Translations under genes and position numbers: made by a program | Assembly (NCBI RefSeq): GCF_900115635.1 | Contig: NZ_FOXE01000016.1 | Span: forward strand, 1-64,000 | Source: Oscillibacter sp. PC13 | GTDB taxonomy: Bacteria; Bacillota; Clostridia; Oscillospirales; Oscillospiraceae | DNA length: 64,000 nt | Direction of reading: 5' to 3' | In this document: piece by piece, positions 1-9,371 of the stretch | Numbering within the stretch: the first letter of the stretch is position 1 | How the letters are laid out: each line of letters opens with the position of its first letter | The notes under the pieces: generated by a model | Database searches by the model: none | Seen by the model: the letters and a program-made list of their open reading frames with translations, nothing else | What the model was told of the DNA's origin: nothing

Positions 1-1
1 C

Positions 2-808
2 AACATCGTTCTCTTTGGTGCTTCCAGCATCGGCCGTGACATGGCTCCCCGCGTAGCGGGCCGTGTTCACACTGGTCTGACGGCAGACACCACCCGTTTG
101 GACATTGATGTGAAGAAGTACCAGGAGTATCTGCGCACTTCTACCTCTTTGTCTCTGCAGCCTGAGAAGGTTGATGCACTGGATACCTCCGACCGTTTCC
201 TGAAGATGACCCGTCCTGCTTTCGGCGGCAACGTGATGGCCACCATCGTGTGCCGGAAGTATACGCCTCAGATGGCGACCGTGCGTCCCGGCGTGATGGA
301 GATGCCCAAGAAGGACACCACCCGCAAGGGCGAGATCGTGACCTTCGACGCCGGCTTGAGCATGGACGACATGAATGTGGAGATCCTGGAAGTCGTGCAC
401 GACGACAAGAAGGTTGTTGATATCACCGACGCCAAGATCTTGGTTTCCGGCGGCCGTGGTGTTGGCGGTCCTGAGGGATATGAGCCTCTGCGTGCACTGG
501 CTGCAGAGCTGGGCGGCGAGGTTTCTTCCTCTCGCATCGGCGTTGACAATGGCTGGATTGAGAAGAGCCGTCAGGTTGGCCAGACTGGTAAAACTGTCCA
601 CCCCAACCTGTATGTTGCCTGCGGCATCTCCGGTGCTATTCAGCATCTGGCTGGCATGGAGAGCTCTGAATTCATCATTGCCATCAACAAGGATGAATCC
701 TGCCCGATGATGAAGATTGCCGATCTGGGTATTGTGGGCGATCTGCATGTCATTGTCCCCAAGCTGACTGAGGCCATTAAGGCTTATAAGGCCAGCCAGA
801 GCGTATAA
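2..808 (+). CDS. etfA: Electron transfer flavoprotein subunit alpha (5' end outside window)
   Basis: The reading frame is open from base 2, so the N-terminus lies outside the window; 268 residues are present. The C-terminal half carries the Etf-alpha FAD-binding domain: SGGRGVGGPEGYEPLRALA, then SRIGVDNGWIEKSRQVGQTGKTV and the ACGISGAIQHLAGM segment that wraps the flavin. EtfA with EtfB passes electrons from acyl-CoA or other dehydrogenases, often by flavin bifurcation in anaerobes. The partner genes would be expected upstream. A strong hairpin follows 60 bases after the stop, so this looks like the end of its operon. The family call is secure; the specific dehydrogenase partner cannot be seen. 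Confidence 0.96.
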   Translation, partial: NIVLFGASSIGRDMAPRVAGRVHTGLTADTTRLDIDVKKYQEYLRTSTSLSLQPEKVDALDTSDRFLKMTRPAFGGNVMATIVCRKYTPQMATVRPGVMEMPKKDTTRKGEIVTFDAGLSMDDMNVEILEVVHDDKKVVDITDAKILVSGGRGVGGPEGYEPLRALAAELGGEVSSSRIGVDNGWIEKSRQVGQTGKTVHPNLYVACGISGAIQHLAGMESSEFIIAINKDESCPMMKIADLGIVGDLHVIVPKLTEAIKAYKASQSV

Positions 809-867
809 GGACTTTCCTTGCGGCTACACAAGACTGAAGATTTTTAAACAGGAAGCGTCCGCCTCAC

Positions 868-929
868 ATAAGATACAAAATGCAGCTTACAGGTACCTTG
901 ATACCTGTAAGCTGCATTTTATATCTTAT
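868..929. terminator. Strong terminator after etfA
   Basis: A 28-bp inverted repeat with one mismatch (arms 868-895 and 902-929) and a 6-base loop. The arms end in A- and T-rich tracts, so it can act in both directions. Confidence 0.85.
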
Positions 930-1316
930 TTCATCTCTTTTTCTGGGGAGTTCTTTCTGGCGAACGAGGCGTTTTCTATGTATGCTCCAGCAGGAGTCCC
1001 AATTGACGCAGTCGGGTGCAGATATGTTCGCAAACAACCTTATCCAGACAGGAACACACAGGCAGATGGATACGCCCTGCTAATTTAGAGAGAAGCCGGG
1101 CGCCGGTTATAAGTACCAGGCATTTGCCGTTTACCATAGTTCCTTCGCATCCCACAAATTTTAAATCATCTCCGTGGGGCACCGGATCACGATATTCTAG
1201 TTTGGGCCACGGATTTCGCTGGAAAACTCCGTTGCAGTTTTCTCGTTTTGTGCACCTCATTTTTGGGGGAGTCGGAAGGGAGAACCTATTAGCCCTTTAT
1301 CTTAATGCGAGAGGAA
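930..1316. other. Stretch without a supported gene
   Basis: Between the etfA terminator and the LysR gene. The longest frame is on the minus strand (976-1260, 94 codons, with VGCEGTMVNGKC and a Cys-rich tail). It has no ribosome binding site and no family I recognise. It may be a decayed remnant; I see no RNA gene here. Confidence 0.4.
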
Positions 1317-2240
1317 TTATTCAATAAATTGATTTTCGTGGTGTATATTTTGGCATAGTTCGATGAAATATTGTTCTGCTGTGATCATGTGGTGATTGGA
1401 ATTCCAGGCGATTGCAAAATCCATAAAACGATTGGGTTTTAAACGAAAGTGGATAAGATTATTATCTTTCGACAAGAATCCAGAGGGAATAATGGTACAA
1501 AGATTGCTTCTGCTGACAACAGTGCGAATTGCCTGTACATTAAAAACCTCATAGCGAATGGTAGGGCTGATTCCTTGAGAAGCAAAGAGATCATCGACAA
1601 AGCGACGGATTTTGGCTCCTTTCGTGGGCAGAGCAAAAGATTCGTGCTGAAAAAGCTTTAAATCGATCAGGGGGCATTCCGAACCCTGATAATAACGGGA
1701 AGCCAGTGGGTGATTCCGGGAAGTCACTAAGTACATATCCTCCCGACCGAGGGAGATATAAGAAAAGGGAAGATTCGAAGAAACCTCTTCATCCGTGAGA
1801 AGGAGAAAGCCAAGATCCAGCTTACGATGAAGTATCATCTCTTCTGTCTTCGCGTTATCGAGGCCAAAAACCCGTACATTGAAATCCGGGAATTCTTTTA
1901 AAAGTTTGGAATAGGCCATCGAGGCAATCATCGGGCTGCGACCGGGCGAAACCCCGATGGAAAATGTACCCTTTCGATTGGAGGCAATGTCGTATATTTG
2001 ATTATAGGTCTCGTTTCGAATGGCGAGAATTTTGATAGCATTTTTTACATAGATCTCGCCGGCTTGTGTCAAAGAAATATCCTGCTTTCCCCGGAAGAAA
2101 AGCGGGGTGCCGAGTTGTGCTTCAAGCTTTGAAAGTTGCTGGCTTAATGCAGGTTGAGAGATGAACAGACGTCCGGCAGCGCGTGAAATACTGTGTTCTT
2201 CCGCAATCGTAACAATATTCTCCAATAACCTAAGATCCAT
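1317..2240 (-). CDS. LysR-family transcriptional regulator
   Basis: 307 residues, the usual LysR length. The N-terminal winged helix-turn-helix (residues 1-60) reads MDLRLLENIVTIAEEHSISR, then AAGRLFISQPALSQQLSKLE, the family signature. Residues about 90-295 form the periplasmic-binding-like effector domain. The start is supported by AAGGTGG six bases upstream. No operon partner is adjacent: the plus-strand neighbour is a dead IS630 element and the other side is the etfA terminator, so the target and effector cannot be deduced from context. Confidence 0.92.
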   Translation of the reverse strand: MDLRLLENIVTIAEEHSISRAAGRLFISQPALSQQLSKLEAQLGTPLFFRGKQDISLTQAGEIYVKNAIKILAIRNETYNQIYDIASNRKGTFSIGVSPGRSPMIASMAYSKLLKEFPDFNVRVFGLDNAKTEEMILHRKLDLGFLLLTDEEVSSNLPFSYISLGREDMYLVTSRNHPLASRYYQGSECPLIDLKLFQHESFALPTKGAKIRRFVDDLFASQGISPTIRYEVFNVQAIRTVVSRSNLCTIIPSGFLSKDNNLIHFRLKPNRFMDFAIAWNSNHHMITAEQYFIELCQNIHHENQFIE

Positions 2241-2438
2241 TCAAGACCACCTTCTTTCCAGAGAGATTCTTCATCGCAGTAAAACAGCTGAGGGTATAGC
2301 AGCCTTTTGCCGTCGATGTAAAAGCTTGGTGTTCCTTGTCCAGTATGGATTAAAAATCAATTGTACTCGCCTGACAAAAGGTTTACATCAGCCCACTCAA
2401 AACAGAAACACGCAGCTTTCAAATCAACACTTGATTTA

Positions 2439-3554
2439 TACTAGTTACTGATTAAAACAATCAACTATCCAATTGCGGGAAGAGATGCTTTTGATGGAAT
2501 CTGGGGAGAGGGCGCAAATTGTCTCGCAAAGCCGATCTACGACTTTTTCGAGCGTAGCAAACACTTCATTGTGAAAGCCTCTTTTGCGCAGCTCCTTCCA
2601 GATGGGTTCAATAGGGTTCATCTCGGGGGTATAGGGCGGTATGTGGAAAAGAATGATGTTTTCAGGCACCTCGAGGGTTTTCGACTTGTGCCAAGCTGCG
2701 CCGTCGCAGCACAGAAACACAATGTCGTGGGCGAATTGGGCCGACAGCTCCTTGAAAAACAGGTTCATACAGACGGTGTTGCAATAGGGCATGACCAAAA
2801 AGCAGGATTCGCCCGTCAAGGGCTCCACCGCGCCGTAGGCATACCGGTATTCCCGGATGTGATGGCACGGCACCGCCGGTCTCACGCCCTTTTCGCACCA
2901 GCAGTATTTGGGTTTGTTGATCCGCCCAAAACCGGCTTCGTCCTGAAACATGAGCCTAACTGTCAAGCCTGTGGAAAACTTTACGGCGTTGACTCGCTCG
3001 TTAATTTTTTTGAGGCCTCAATTGCCTCGTCACTTGCCTTCTTCGGATGCCGGCTAAGCCGCATAACCTTACGCCAACCGTGTCTTCAAAGGACATAGTA
3101 TATCTGATTGTCGCCGACGGGGTGATCCACGGCCGCCTGATAAGCTGCGGCGATCTTCGAAACTGTGACTACCTGCCCCTTCTTAGCACGCTCCCGAAAC
3201 GGCTCAAGCAGTGCAGCCTCCGCCTCAACACTCATGTTGCGCCGATTACCGGTGTAGTGGTTTTATGTAATCGCCTCGATGCCGCCATGAACATACTTCG
3301 ACACAAGTACGCTCACGGTGGAGCTGGAATACCCGGTCATCGCACTGATTTCCTTGGTCAGTTTCCCGTGGGCGCGTAGCAAAAGGGCTCGAAGCCGATT
3401 TTCTACCCGATTGTTCTTGTTGTTCCGCCGCGCCGCCTTCAACTCGGCTTTCTGTTCCGCTGTAATCTCATATCTCGCTGCCATAGCGCATCACCCTGTT
3501 CCATTTTACGACATTTCCATCGCCATGGTAAGCCATTTTTGTTAGTAACTAGTA
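2439..3554. mobile_element. IS630-family insertion sequence, inactivated
   Basis: About 1.1 kb bounded by inverted ends starting TACTAGTTACT (2439-2449, and the same read inward from 3554). The outer TA on each side fits the TA target duplication typical of IS630/Tc1-mariner elements. It holds one transposase frame on the minus strand, broken three times (see the pseudogene). The flanks to about 4.2 kb have lower GC than the rest of the window. Confidence 0.8.
2445..3484 (-). pseudogene. IS630 transposase, broken by two stops and a frameshift
   Basis: The N-terminal helix-turn-helix part starts at 3484 (MAARYEITAEQKAELKAARR) and reaches YVHGGIEAIT before an in-frame TAA at 3263-3265. The same frame resumes (HYTGNRRNMSVEAEAALLEP) to a TGA near 3096-3098. 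Translation then has to change frame at a run of seven A near 3010 to enter the DDE catalytic part (FQDEAGFGRINKPKYCW ... FLCCDGAAWHKS ... HIPPYTPEMNPIEPIWKELR), which ends inside the left terminal repeat. The A-run alone could be a programmed frameshift, but two separate stops make the copy dead. Confidence 0.88.
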
Positions 3555-4319
3555 TTAAAGATTACCCTCAAATTATCAGGTATCTTGCTGTACGTCTATA
3601 ATCAATTTTAAACCAATGTCTTTATACAATCAATCCTAATATTTGGTTAGGATCTGATAGCACTAGGGTTCCTCAACAAGTAATATTGCTAGAGTCCGCT
3701 TTCCTTTAAACGCATAATATTTGTTGGCTGAATATCTCGTGCATCGCTGAATTTCAGGCTTATAATGCTTAGTTTCAATATCAGGTGATTTCCTGCAATA
3801 TACTTGAAACAATTATTCTTTCCAAAGGCAAATTGAACTTCTATATTGATATTTCAGTATAGCCGAATCCGGAGAAAAGCACTCAACGCAAATGGTAATA
3901 GCTTCATTTGCAAGGATACCTCAAACTAGACTGCCTAGCAACTTAAAAGTACAAGTGGTACCTCGGGAACCAACCCAGAGTATGCCGCCATCATGCGGGA
4001 AACTACTTTCTGGTAAAGGGAAAGAAGCTGGTTTTTCTGGATCCGGGGGGCTTTTTCATGTATATCTCGAGCAGGCTCCTGTCCCGCTTCCCACCAAGCA
4101 AGGGGCCCAAGCTTTTCGGTTATATTATTACAAATCCACGGTCCTCCCTCTAGATAGCAGGCAACTGAATGTCTCCCTATAAACTCCGGTGTTCTCTCAC
4201 ATAAATATTTTTACGTCGCCGCCCCATTTGGCGTTTTTTGGGGGGCGTTGCTCCAAATTGGCGCATAGCTGCATATGTGCCGCTGGCACGGCATTTCAAG
4301 TAGTAATTATGCCCACTAA
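3555..4319. other. AT-richer stretch without a supported gene
   Basis: Lies between the dead IS630 and the terminator at 4320. No frame has both a ribosome binding site and a recognisable family. Around 3960-4150, short peptide-like stretches appear in shifting frames, which suggests decayed coding sequence rather than an active gene. I see no RNA gene or operator here. Confidence 0.4.
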
Positions 4320-4354
4320 GCCCCTGAGCCCGCAATGGACTCAGGGGCCTTTTC
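4320..4354. terminator. Hairpin terminator
   Basis: Stem GCCCCTGAG / CTCAGGGGC with an 11-base loop, followed by TTTT on the plus strand. It lies 19 bases beyond the stop of the small minus-strand membrane gene and may serve that gene, although the T-run is on the plus side. Confidence 0.55.
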
Positions 4355-4372
4355 TACTTTGCGCGTTTTTAT

Positions 4373-4537
4373 TTATAGCCGCGTGTTTTTTGATTGCTCA
4401 CATGTGTGCTGTTCCTCCTCTTCGTCCCAATAAGGCAGAATACCACCCTTATCCAGAAAGCAGCCAACCTTTCCCACTATCCAGAAGCCGAGGATGCCGA
4501 TATAGAGAAGTCCGCCAATTAAACCCAAAGCTATCAC
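4373..4537 (-). CDS. Small single-pass membrane protein of unknown function
   Basis: 54 residues from a GTG start at 4537 with GAGG about nine bases upstream. Residues 2-24 form one hydrophobic segment (IALGLIGGLLYIGILGFWIV), followed by a Cys-containing stretch and an acidic tail (WDEEEEQ) ending in basic residues. It is divergent from kdpF, with about 200 bases between. I do not recognise the family. Clean codon structure, start signal and a hairpin after the stop argue that it is real. A role in potassium transport is only a guess from position. Confidence 0.55.
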   Translation of the reverse strand: MIALGLIGGLLYIGILGFWIVGKVGCFLDKGGILPYWDEEEEQHTCEQSKNTRL

Positions 4538-4603
4538 AGGATCACTTCCTCTTTTTTAAGATACCACTTCCAGCATTTGTGTGAGATTAGCATTTTGTGG
4601 TTC

Positions 4604-4625
4604 ACATTAAAACGGCATAAACTAT
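4604..4625 (+). promoter_or_regulatory. Possible KdpE-type direct-repeat site upstream of kdpF
   Basis: Two adjacent 11-mers, ACATTAAAACG and GCATAAACTAT, resemble the cleaner pair of 11-bp direct repeats before kdpD (9251-9272). OmpR/PhoB-family regulators such as KdpE usually bind 11-bp direct repeats. The match is weak. Confidence 0.3.
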
Positions 4626-4736
4626 GCGTCATAATTCGCGCTGCATTCACTAAATCTTAATAGCAGCACGGTCTCCTCAAATGGCACCTTTATTTTCCTG
4701 GTGCTACCATAAGGACATATCAAAGGAGGAAATGAT

Positions 4737-4820
4737 ATGCAAATTGTTTTGATTGGTATTGGTATTCTGGTAATCGCTGTCCTGGTCTATCTGGGCTGGA
4801 CTCTGATGAAGAAGGAGTGA
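4737..4820 (+). CDS. kdpF: KdpF-like small subunit of the potassium ATPase
   Basis: 27 residues: a single membrane helix (IVLIGIGILVIAVLVYLGW) with a short basic C-terminus (LMKKE), the size and form of KdpF. AAAGGAGG lies seven bases upstream. Four bases after its stop comes the GTG of the kdpA remnant. KdpF stabilises the KdpFABC complex, so with kdpA and kdpB broken here it probably has no function. Confidence 0.75.
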   Translation: MQIVLIGIGILVIAVLVYLGWTLMKKE

Positions 4821-4824
4821 TCCT

Positions 4825-5901
4825 GTGAACTCGATAGTACAATACATCCTTTATCTGGCCATTCTGGTGGTGCTGGCTGTCCCGCTGGGCGGATATATTG
4901 CAAAGGCAATGGCAGGAGAGGCCGTGTTTCTCTCCAAATTGCTCCGTCCCTGTGAGCACGGAATTTATAAGCTATTGCGGATTAATGACCGTGAGGATAT
5001 GAGCTGGAAGAAATACCTCCTCTCCACACTGGTCTTTAACGCGCTAGGTCTGCTGGCGCTGTTTGCCATTTTGCTGCTTCAGGGCGTCCTGCCCTGGAAC
5101 CCCCAAGGAGTTGAGGGGCTCAGCTGGCACCTGGCATTCAACACTGCCGTCAGTTTCGTCACAAACACCAACTGGCAGACCTATTCCGGCGAGGCAGCCC
5201 TCTCCAATCTGTCCCAGGCCGTCGGACTGACCGTACAAAACTTTGTCTCCGCCGCCTGTGGCATCGCGGTGCTGTTTGCCTTGATCCGTGGGTTGATGCG
5301 GGTCCGGGAAACCAGTATCGGCAATTTCTGGACAGACCTCGTCCGCGCGATCCTGTACATTATGCTTCCGATTTCCTTGGTGTCTTCCGTGGTCTTGATG
5401 GCGTTGGGCGTTCCCTAGTCTCTGAGCGGCGGCAAGGCCGTGGAGATGCTGGAGCCCATTGCCGTCACAGAGACGGTGGATGGCTATGAACTTCTGCCCG
5501 ATGCAAAGGTCGACCTTGATGACGGAGTGGTCACCGTGGACGGTGAGGCGATCCCAGATGCCGTCATTGTTACGGAGCAGTACCTGCCGCTTTATCCACA
5601 GGCCAGCCAAGTACCCCCCAAGCAGGCTGGCACCAACGGCGGTGGTATCCTAGGCGCCAACTCTGCCTATCCCTTCGAGAACCCCAGCGCCGCCAGCAAT
5701 CTCATCGAGATGACCCTGATTCTACTTATCCCCGTGGCGCTGTGTTTTTCCTTCGGGAAAATGGTAAAGGAGCGAAAACAGGGCATCGCCATTTTTTTGG
5801 CCATATTTATGATGCTGGTGGTGGCCCTGGGCGGCATCGTGATCCCCTTTATCGCCATTAAGGCCATCGACCTGATTGTCGCCACGGCCGGAGGACTCTA
5901 A
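4825..5901 (+). pseudogene. kdpA: kdpA-kdpB fusion remnant with a nonsense codon
   Basis: GTG start at 4825. The first 197 codons are good KdpA, including the first selectivity-filter loop (SFVTNTNWQTYSG). Codon 198 is TAG (5416-5418), where relatives have a sense codon. The frame continues as KdpA through the second filter loop (GTNGGGILGANSAYPFENP) and a membrane helix. At about LVVALGG it turns into what looks like the last 20 residues of KdpB (IVIPFIAIKAIDLIVATAGG). The KdpA third and fourth filter loops and nearly all of KdpB, including its phosphorylation site, are missing. The simplest reading is an in-frame deletion of roughly 2.5 kb plus a point mutation. Confidence 0.85.
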
Positions 5902-5918
5902 AACAAAAGGAAACGATT

Positions 5919-7109
5919 TTATGTGTTGCAGATTTCGGACTCATTCCCATTATTGCCTATCAGGCCGATGAGCTGAAAAACGACCCATCTGATAAAAATC
6001 TCCGCAAGGTAGAGACCTGGTGGCGGGCTGTGGCGGAGCATTTTCAGGGCACTTCTTATCTGCTGTCCTTTGATCTCATCATCGAGGTCACCGACGCGCT
6101 GAATAACCAGCCGGAGCGTCTCAATGAGATCTATGAGCAGCTGGTCTCTACCGTGCGCAAGACCAATCCCAATCGGATTGTCATGATCTCTCCCCGGGTG
6201 CGCTCTGATGCCGCTTATCTTCAGGATCTGACCATTCCCACGCAAGCCAACGGCTATCTGATGGCAGAATGGCACTTTTATGCCGTCGGCCCCTCCAAGG
6301 ATAACGAGCGCAAGCTGTGGACCACGGGAACGGACGCCGAAAAGCAGCTCATTCAGGAGAAGATCACCCTGGCCCTGGCATGGCAGGAGGCAACTGATGT
6401 CCCCACCTGGGTGGGCGCCTGGATGCCCGGAAATTATAACGACGGTGACGATTACACCGTACAGGAGCAGGCCGTATTTGCCCCCTACATGGCCCAAGTG
6501 CTGACAGATGCAGACATTCCATTCGCCGTGAATGCCGACACCCATTTCTATGATCGGGCGGCAAACACCTGGATTCCGGAGATGCAGCCGGTATTTTCCG
6601 TCATCTATGGAAACGGCGCGCTGCCATTTACCGATGTGCCGGCGGATGCCTGGTACCGGAGCGGGGTGATGTATGTCTATCAGAACCGCCTGTTTTCCGG
6701 CACGTCCAGCACAGCTTTCAGCCCGGATGCGTTTATGACCCGGCAGCATCTGTGGATGGTTTTGGCCCGTATGTCCGGGCATCGGCCCGCCTCCATGGCG
6801 GCCAGGATCTGGGCGATGGAAAGCGGCGTCAGTGACGGAAGCACACCATTTGCCGTTGTCAGCCGTCAGCAGTTCGTAACGTCTCTTTGGCGCTTTTCCG
6901 GTTGTCCGGACTCGAAGACTGCACTGGATGACTTTGCGGACTATCATGCAGTATCCTCTTACGCTGCCGAAGCCATGAGCTGGGCCGTAGAAAACGGCGT
7001 GATCGGCGGCCCGGCTGGCAGCAACCTGCTTCCGGCCGGGCAGGTATCCAGGGCCCAGGCAGCGGTCATCCTGATGCGGTATTTGCAGAATACAGCTTCC
7101 TGCATATAA
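5919..7109 (+). pseudogene. GH5-type glycosidase with SLH repeats, N-terminus deleted
   Basis: The frame is open from 5919 but has no start codon until inside the catalytic domain. Residues resemble the C-terminal half of a GH5 cellulase-like TIM barrel (LLSFDLIIEVTDALN holding the likely acid/base Glu, AEWHFYAVGPS, VPTWVGAWMPGNYND), then S-layer-homology modules (FTDVPADAWYRSGVMYVYQN; AAEAMSWAVENGVIGG). A ribosome binding site and ATG at 5905-5923, placed like the start of kdpC, read into it out of frame. A deletion between early kdpC and mid-GH5 would explain this. An intact version would be a cell-surface glycosidase. Confidence 0.78.
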
Positions 7110-7110
7110 A

Positions 7111-7145
7111 AACAGCCCCGGGAGTAACTCCCGGGGCTGTTTTGT
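7111..7145. terminator. Bidirectional terminator
   Basis: A 14-bp perfect stem (AACAGCCCCGGGAG and its complement) with a 3-base loop and T/A tracts on both sides. It lies between the convergent GH5 remnant and trkA. Confidence 0.92.
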
Positions 7146-7152
7146 TCCCGCT

Positions 7153-7800
7153 TTAAAGATGTAAAAACTTTTGGATGTCCCGATTATCTCCCAGAATAAA
7201 CATGGTCTCGTCCGCCTGAAAGCAGTGAGCAGCACCGGGCAGAGGCTCCAGCTTTCCCTTTCGCTTGGTCGCCAGGATATTGATGTGGTGCTTCTGCCGG
7301 ACGGCCAGCTCCACCACGGTCTTTCCCACCCAGGAGGCCGGCACTGCCGTCTCAAAAATCGAGTGATCCGGCGTCAGCTCCACATAGTCAAAAATATGGT
7401 CACTGCTGTACCGCACCGCCGCCCAAGAGGCCATCTGCTTCTCCGGGTAGATCACATCGTCCGCGCCGTTGCGCAGAAGGAACTTGGCGTGGACATCCCG
7501 GGTGGCCCGGGAGAGGACAAAGGGCGCGCCGTTTTCCTTCAGCAGGGCGGTGGTTTCCAAAGAGCTTTGGAAATCATCCCCGATGGCCACCACGCACAAG
7601 TCAAAATTGCGGACGCCCAGGGAGGCAACAAATTGTTCGTTGGTGCCGTCGCCGATTTGGGCGTTGGTCACATAGGGCAGGACGTCGTTAACCCGCTGCT
7701 CATCTTTGTCAATGGCCAGCACCTCGTGATGCAGCGCCTGAAGCTTTTGCGCCATATGCCGCCCAAAGCGGCCAAGTCCGATCAATAAGACAGATTTCAT
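7153..7800 (-). CDS. trkA: TrkA-family potassium uptake regulator (KtrA-like)
   Basis: 215 residues from the ATG at 7800, chosen because AAGGAG lies seven bases upstream; an earlier in-frame start at 7824 has no such signal. Residues 1-25 form the RCK Rossmann motif (KSVLLIGLGRFGRHMAQKL), with the acidic ribose-binding residue in HEVLAIDKDEQRV. A C-terminal RCK_C ligand domain follows from about residue 135. It is a cytoplasmic nucleotide-binding gating subunit for the TrkH pore encoded immediately upstream in the same transcript. The size matches Ktr-type proteins rather than the double-length E. coli TrkA. Confidence 0.93.
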   Translation of the reverse strand: MKSVLLIGLGRFGRHMAQKLQALHHEVLAIDKDEQRVNDVLPYVTNAQIGDGTNEQFVASLGVRNFDLCVVAIGDDFQSSLETTALLKENGAPFVLSRATRDVHAKFLLRNGADDVIYPEKQMASWAAVRYSSDHIFDYVELTPDHSIFETAVPASWVGKTVVELAVRQKHHINILATKRKGKLEPLPGAAHCFQADETMFILGDNRDIQKFLHL

Positions 7801-7816
7801 GTCACAACTCCTTTTT

Positions 7817-9163
7817 TCAGCCAACCGTCACCTGCTCCAACGGATATTGAGCGGTGCTTTTTCCATTTGCAGATACCGCGTAGATCAATGTCAGACCTCC
7901 CACCCGGCCAAAATACATGAGGAAAATGAGAATCAGGCGGGACGGGACAGACAGTGACGCCGTGCTGCCAAGCGATAGTCCCACGGTGCCGATGGCTGAA
8001 GCAGTCTCAAAGAGGGAGGTCATCAACGATACCTCGTCAATGGCACAAATAAGAATGCCGCCAGTCAAAAACAGCAGCAGATACAGAAGGAAAATAGAAA
8101 TGGCGCTGCGAAGCGCGTCGTCCGACAGGCGGCGCCCAAAACACTGGGCGTTTCCCCGGCGCTGAAATACTGCCCGGACACTAAGAAGCAGGACCGCCAA
8201 GGTGGTGGCCTTGAAACCGCCCGCCGTAGATCCAGGTGCTCCTCCGATAATCATCAACAGGATGATAAGTAACTGACCTGGCTGGCTGATCCGTCCCAAG
8301 TCTACCGTGTTAAACCCAGCAGTACGGGGTGTGGCCGACTGAAAGACGGCGGCAAGAATCCGCTCTCCAGCGGAGAGAGACGTCCACTGGGGCCGGTGGA
8401 ACTCATACAGGGCAAAAAACAGGAAGCCGCCCAGCAGCAGCGCCCCTGTTGTGCAAAAAATGAGCTTGCTCTGAAGCCTGTAGTGCTTAAAGTGAAGATG
8501 ATGCTCCCGAATATCGTGCCAGGTGAGAAAGCCAATGCCGCCCAGGATAATGAGAGCGGAGATAGTCAGGCTCACCAGAGGATCCCCTACATAAGCCGTG
8601 AGGGAGGCAAACGGCCCGTCATGGGTGCCCATCAGATCGAACCCGGCGTTGCAAAACGCGGAAACCGAGTGGAACACCGCATACCAAAGCCCTTTTATCA
8701 GCCCAAAGCGCGGAACAAATCGCAGGGCCAGAAGCAAGGCACCTGCTCCCTCCATGGTAAAGGCCGTTTTGAGGATGAATCGGGTCTGCCGAACGATACC
8801 ACCCACCTGGGGCGCAGAGATGGACTCCTGCATGACCCACCGCTGCTTCAGGCCGATCTTTCGACCCGAAAACATAAAGATAGCAACCGCCATGGTGACT
8901 ACGCCCATGCCGCCAATCTGAATAAGCAGAAGAATGATCATTTGCCCAAAGGGCGACCAGTACAGGGCCGTGTCATGGATGACCAAACCAGTGACACAGG
9001 TGGCAGAGGTAGCGGTGAACAGTGCGTCAAAGAAAGGCGCTCCGCCGGGGCCATTGGCGGCAAATGGGAGCGTCAGCAGCAATGAGCCGCCCAAGATCAA
9101 AAAAAGAAAGCCCAGAATGATGACCTGCGCCGGGGTAATCCGCTCATTTTTCCAAAAAGGCAT
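7817..9163 (-). CDS. trkH: TrkH/KtrB-family potassium transporter
   Basis: 448 residues, a polytopic membrane protein with four pore-loop repeats, seen for example in TSATCVTGLVIHD, FHSVSAFCNAGFDL, QSATPRTAGFNTVDL and ETASAIGTVGLSLG; each carries the Gly of the selectivity filter. It is first in a two-gene minus-strand operon with trkA (16-base gap). A TATAAT lies upstream near 9207. With Kdp broken, this is the only visibly intact potassium uptake system in the window. Confidence 0.94.
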   Translation of the reverse strand: MPFWKNERITPAQVIILGFLFLILGGSLLLTLPFAANGPGGAPFFDALFTATSATCVTGLVIHDTALYWSPFGQMIILLLIQIGGMGVVTMAVAIFMFSGRKIGLKQRWVMQESISAPQVGGIVRQTRFILKTAFTMEGAGALLLALRFVPRFGLIKGLWYAVFHSVSAFCNAGFDLMGTHDGPFASLTAYVGDPLVSLTISALIILGGIGFLTWHDIREHHLHFKHYRLQSKLIFCTTGALLLGGFLFFALYEFHRPQWTSLSAGERILAAVFQSATPRTAGFNTVDLGRISQPGQLLIILLMIIGGAPGSTAGGFKATTLAVLLLSVRAVFQRRGNAQCFGRRLSDDALRSAISIFLLYLLLFLTGGILICAIDEVSLMTSLFETASAIGTVGLSLGSTASLSVPSRLILIFLMYFGRVGGLTLIYAVSANGKSTAQYPLEQVTVG

Positions 9164-9250
9164 AGTATGTCTCCTTAGACAGATACAGCTATAGATATAG
9201 TTTGATTATAGCATGGGTGGAATGAGGATTTGGTTAAGGGAATCGGTATG

Positions 9251-9272
9251 GCATTAAGTTCGCATTAAGAGG
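9251..9272 (+). promoter_or_regulatory. Tandem 11-bp direct repeats, candidate KdpE box
   Basis: GCATTAAGTTC is followed directly by GCATTAAGAGG, eight identical leading bases with exact 11-bp periodicity, between divergent trkH and kdpD. This spacing is typical of OmpR/PhoB-family response regulators. KdpE, encoded just downstream, is the natural candidate. It could control trkHA, kdpDE or both. Confidence 0.5.
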
Positions 9273-9371
9273 CGTCTTTATATCTTTTTAACGCGGTGCG
9301 GAAAAAGCCAATACTATACTGATATTAGCTGTGCTATACTGAATAAAACGAAATTGCTGCGAGGTGCCGTG

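Noticed and set aside
976-1260. 94-codon minus-strand frame
   Set aside because: No ribosome binding site, odd Cys-rich composition and no family recognised; listed only as part of an unassigned stretch.
3000-3020. Programmed -1 frameshift at the A7 run of the IS630 transposase
   Set aside because: Possible in principle, but two additional in-frame stops make the gene inactive regardless.
3957-4152. Six common six-cutter restriction sites (GGTACC, GGATCC, CTCGAG, GGGCCC, AAGCTT, TCTAGA) within 200 bases, like a vector polylinker
   Set aside because: They are spread over ~200 bases rather than abutting, with unrelated sequence between and no vector backbone; coincidence in a gene-free region is simpler.
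6030-7109. Intact GH5-SLH gene starting at the ATG at 6030
   Set aside because: That ATG lies inside the catalytic domain; good GH5 sequence continues upstream to about 5925 without a start, so the gene is truncated.
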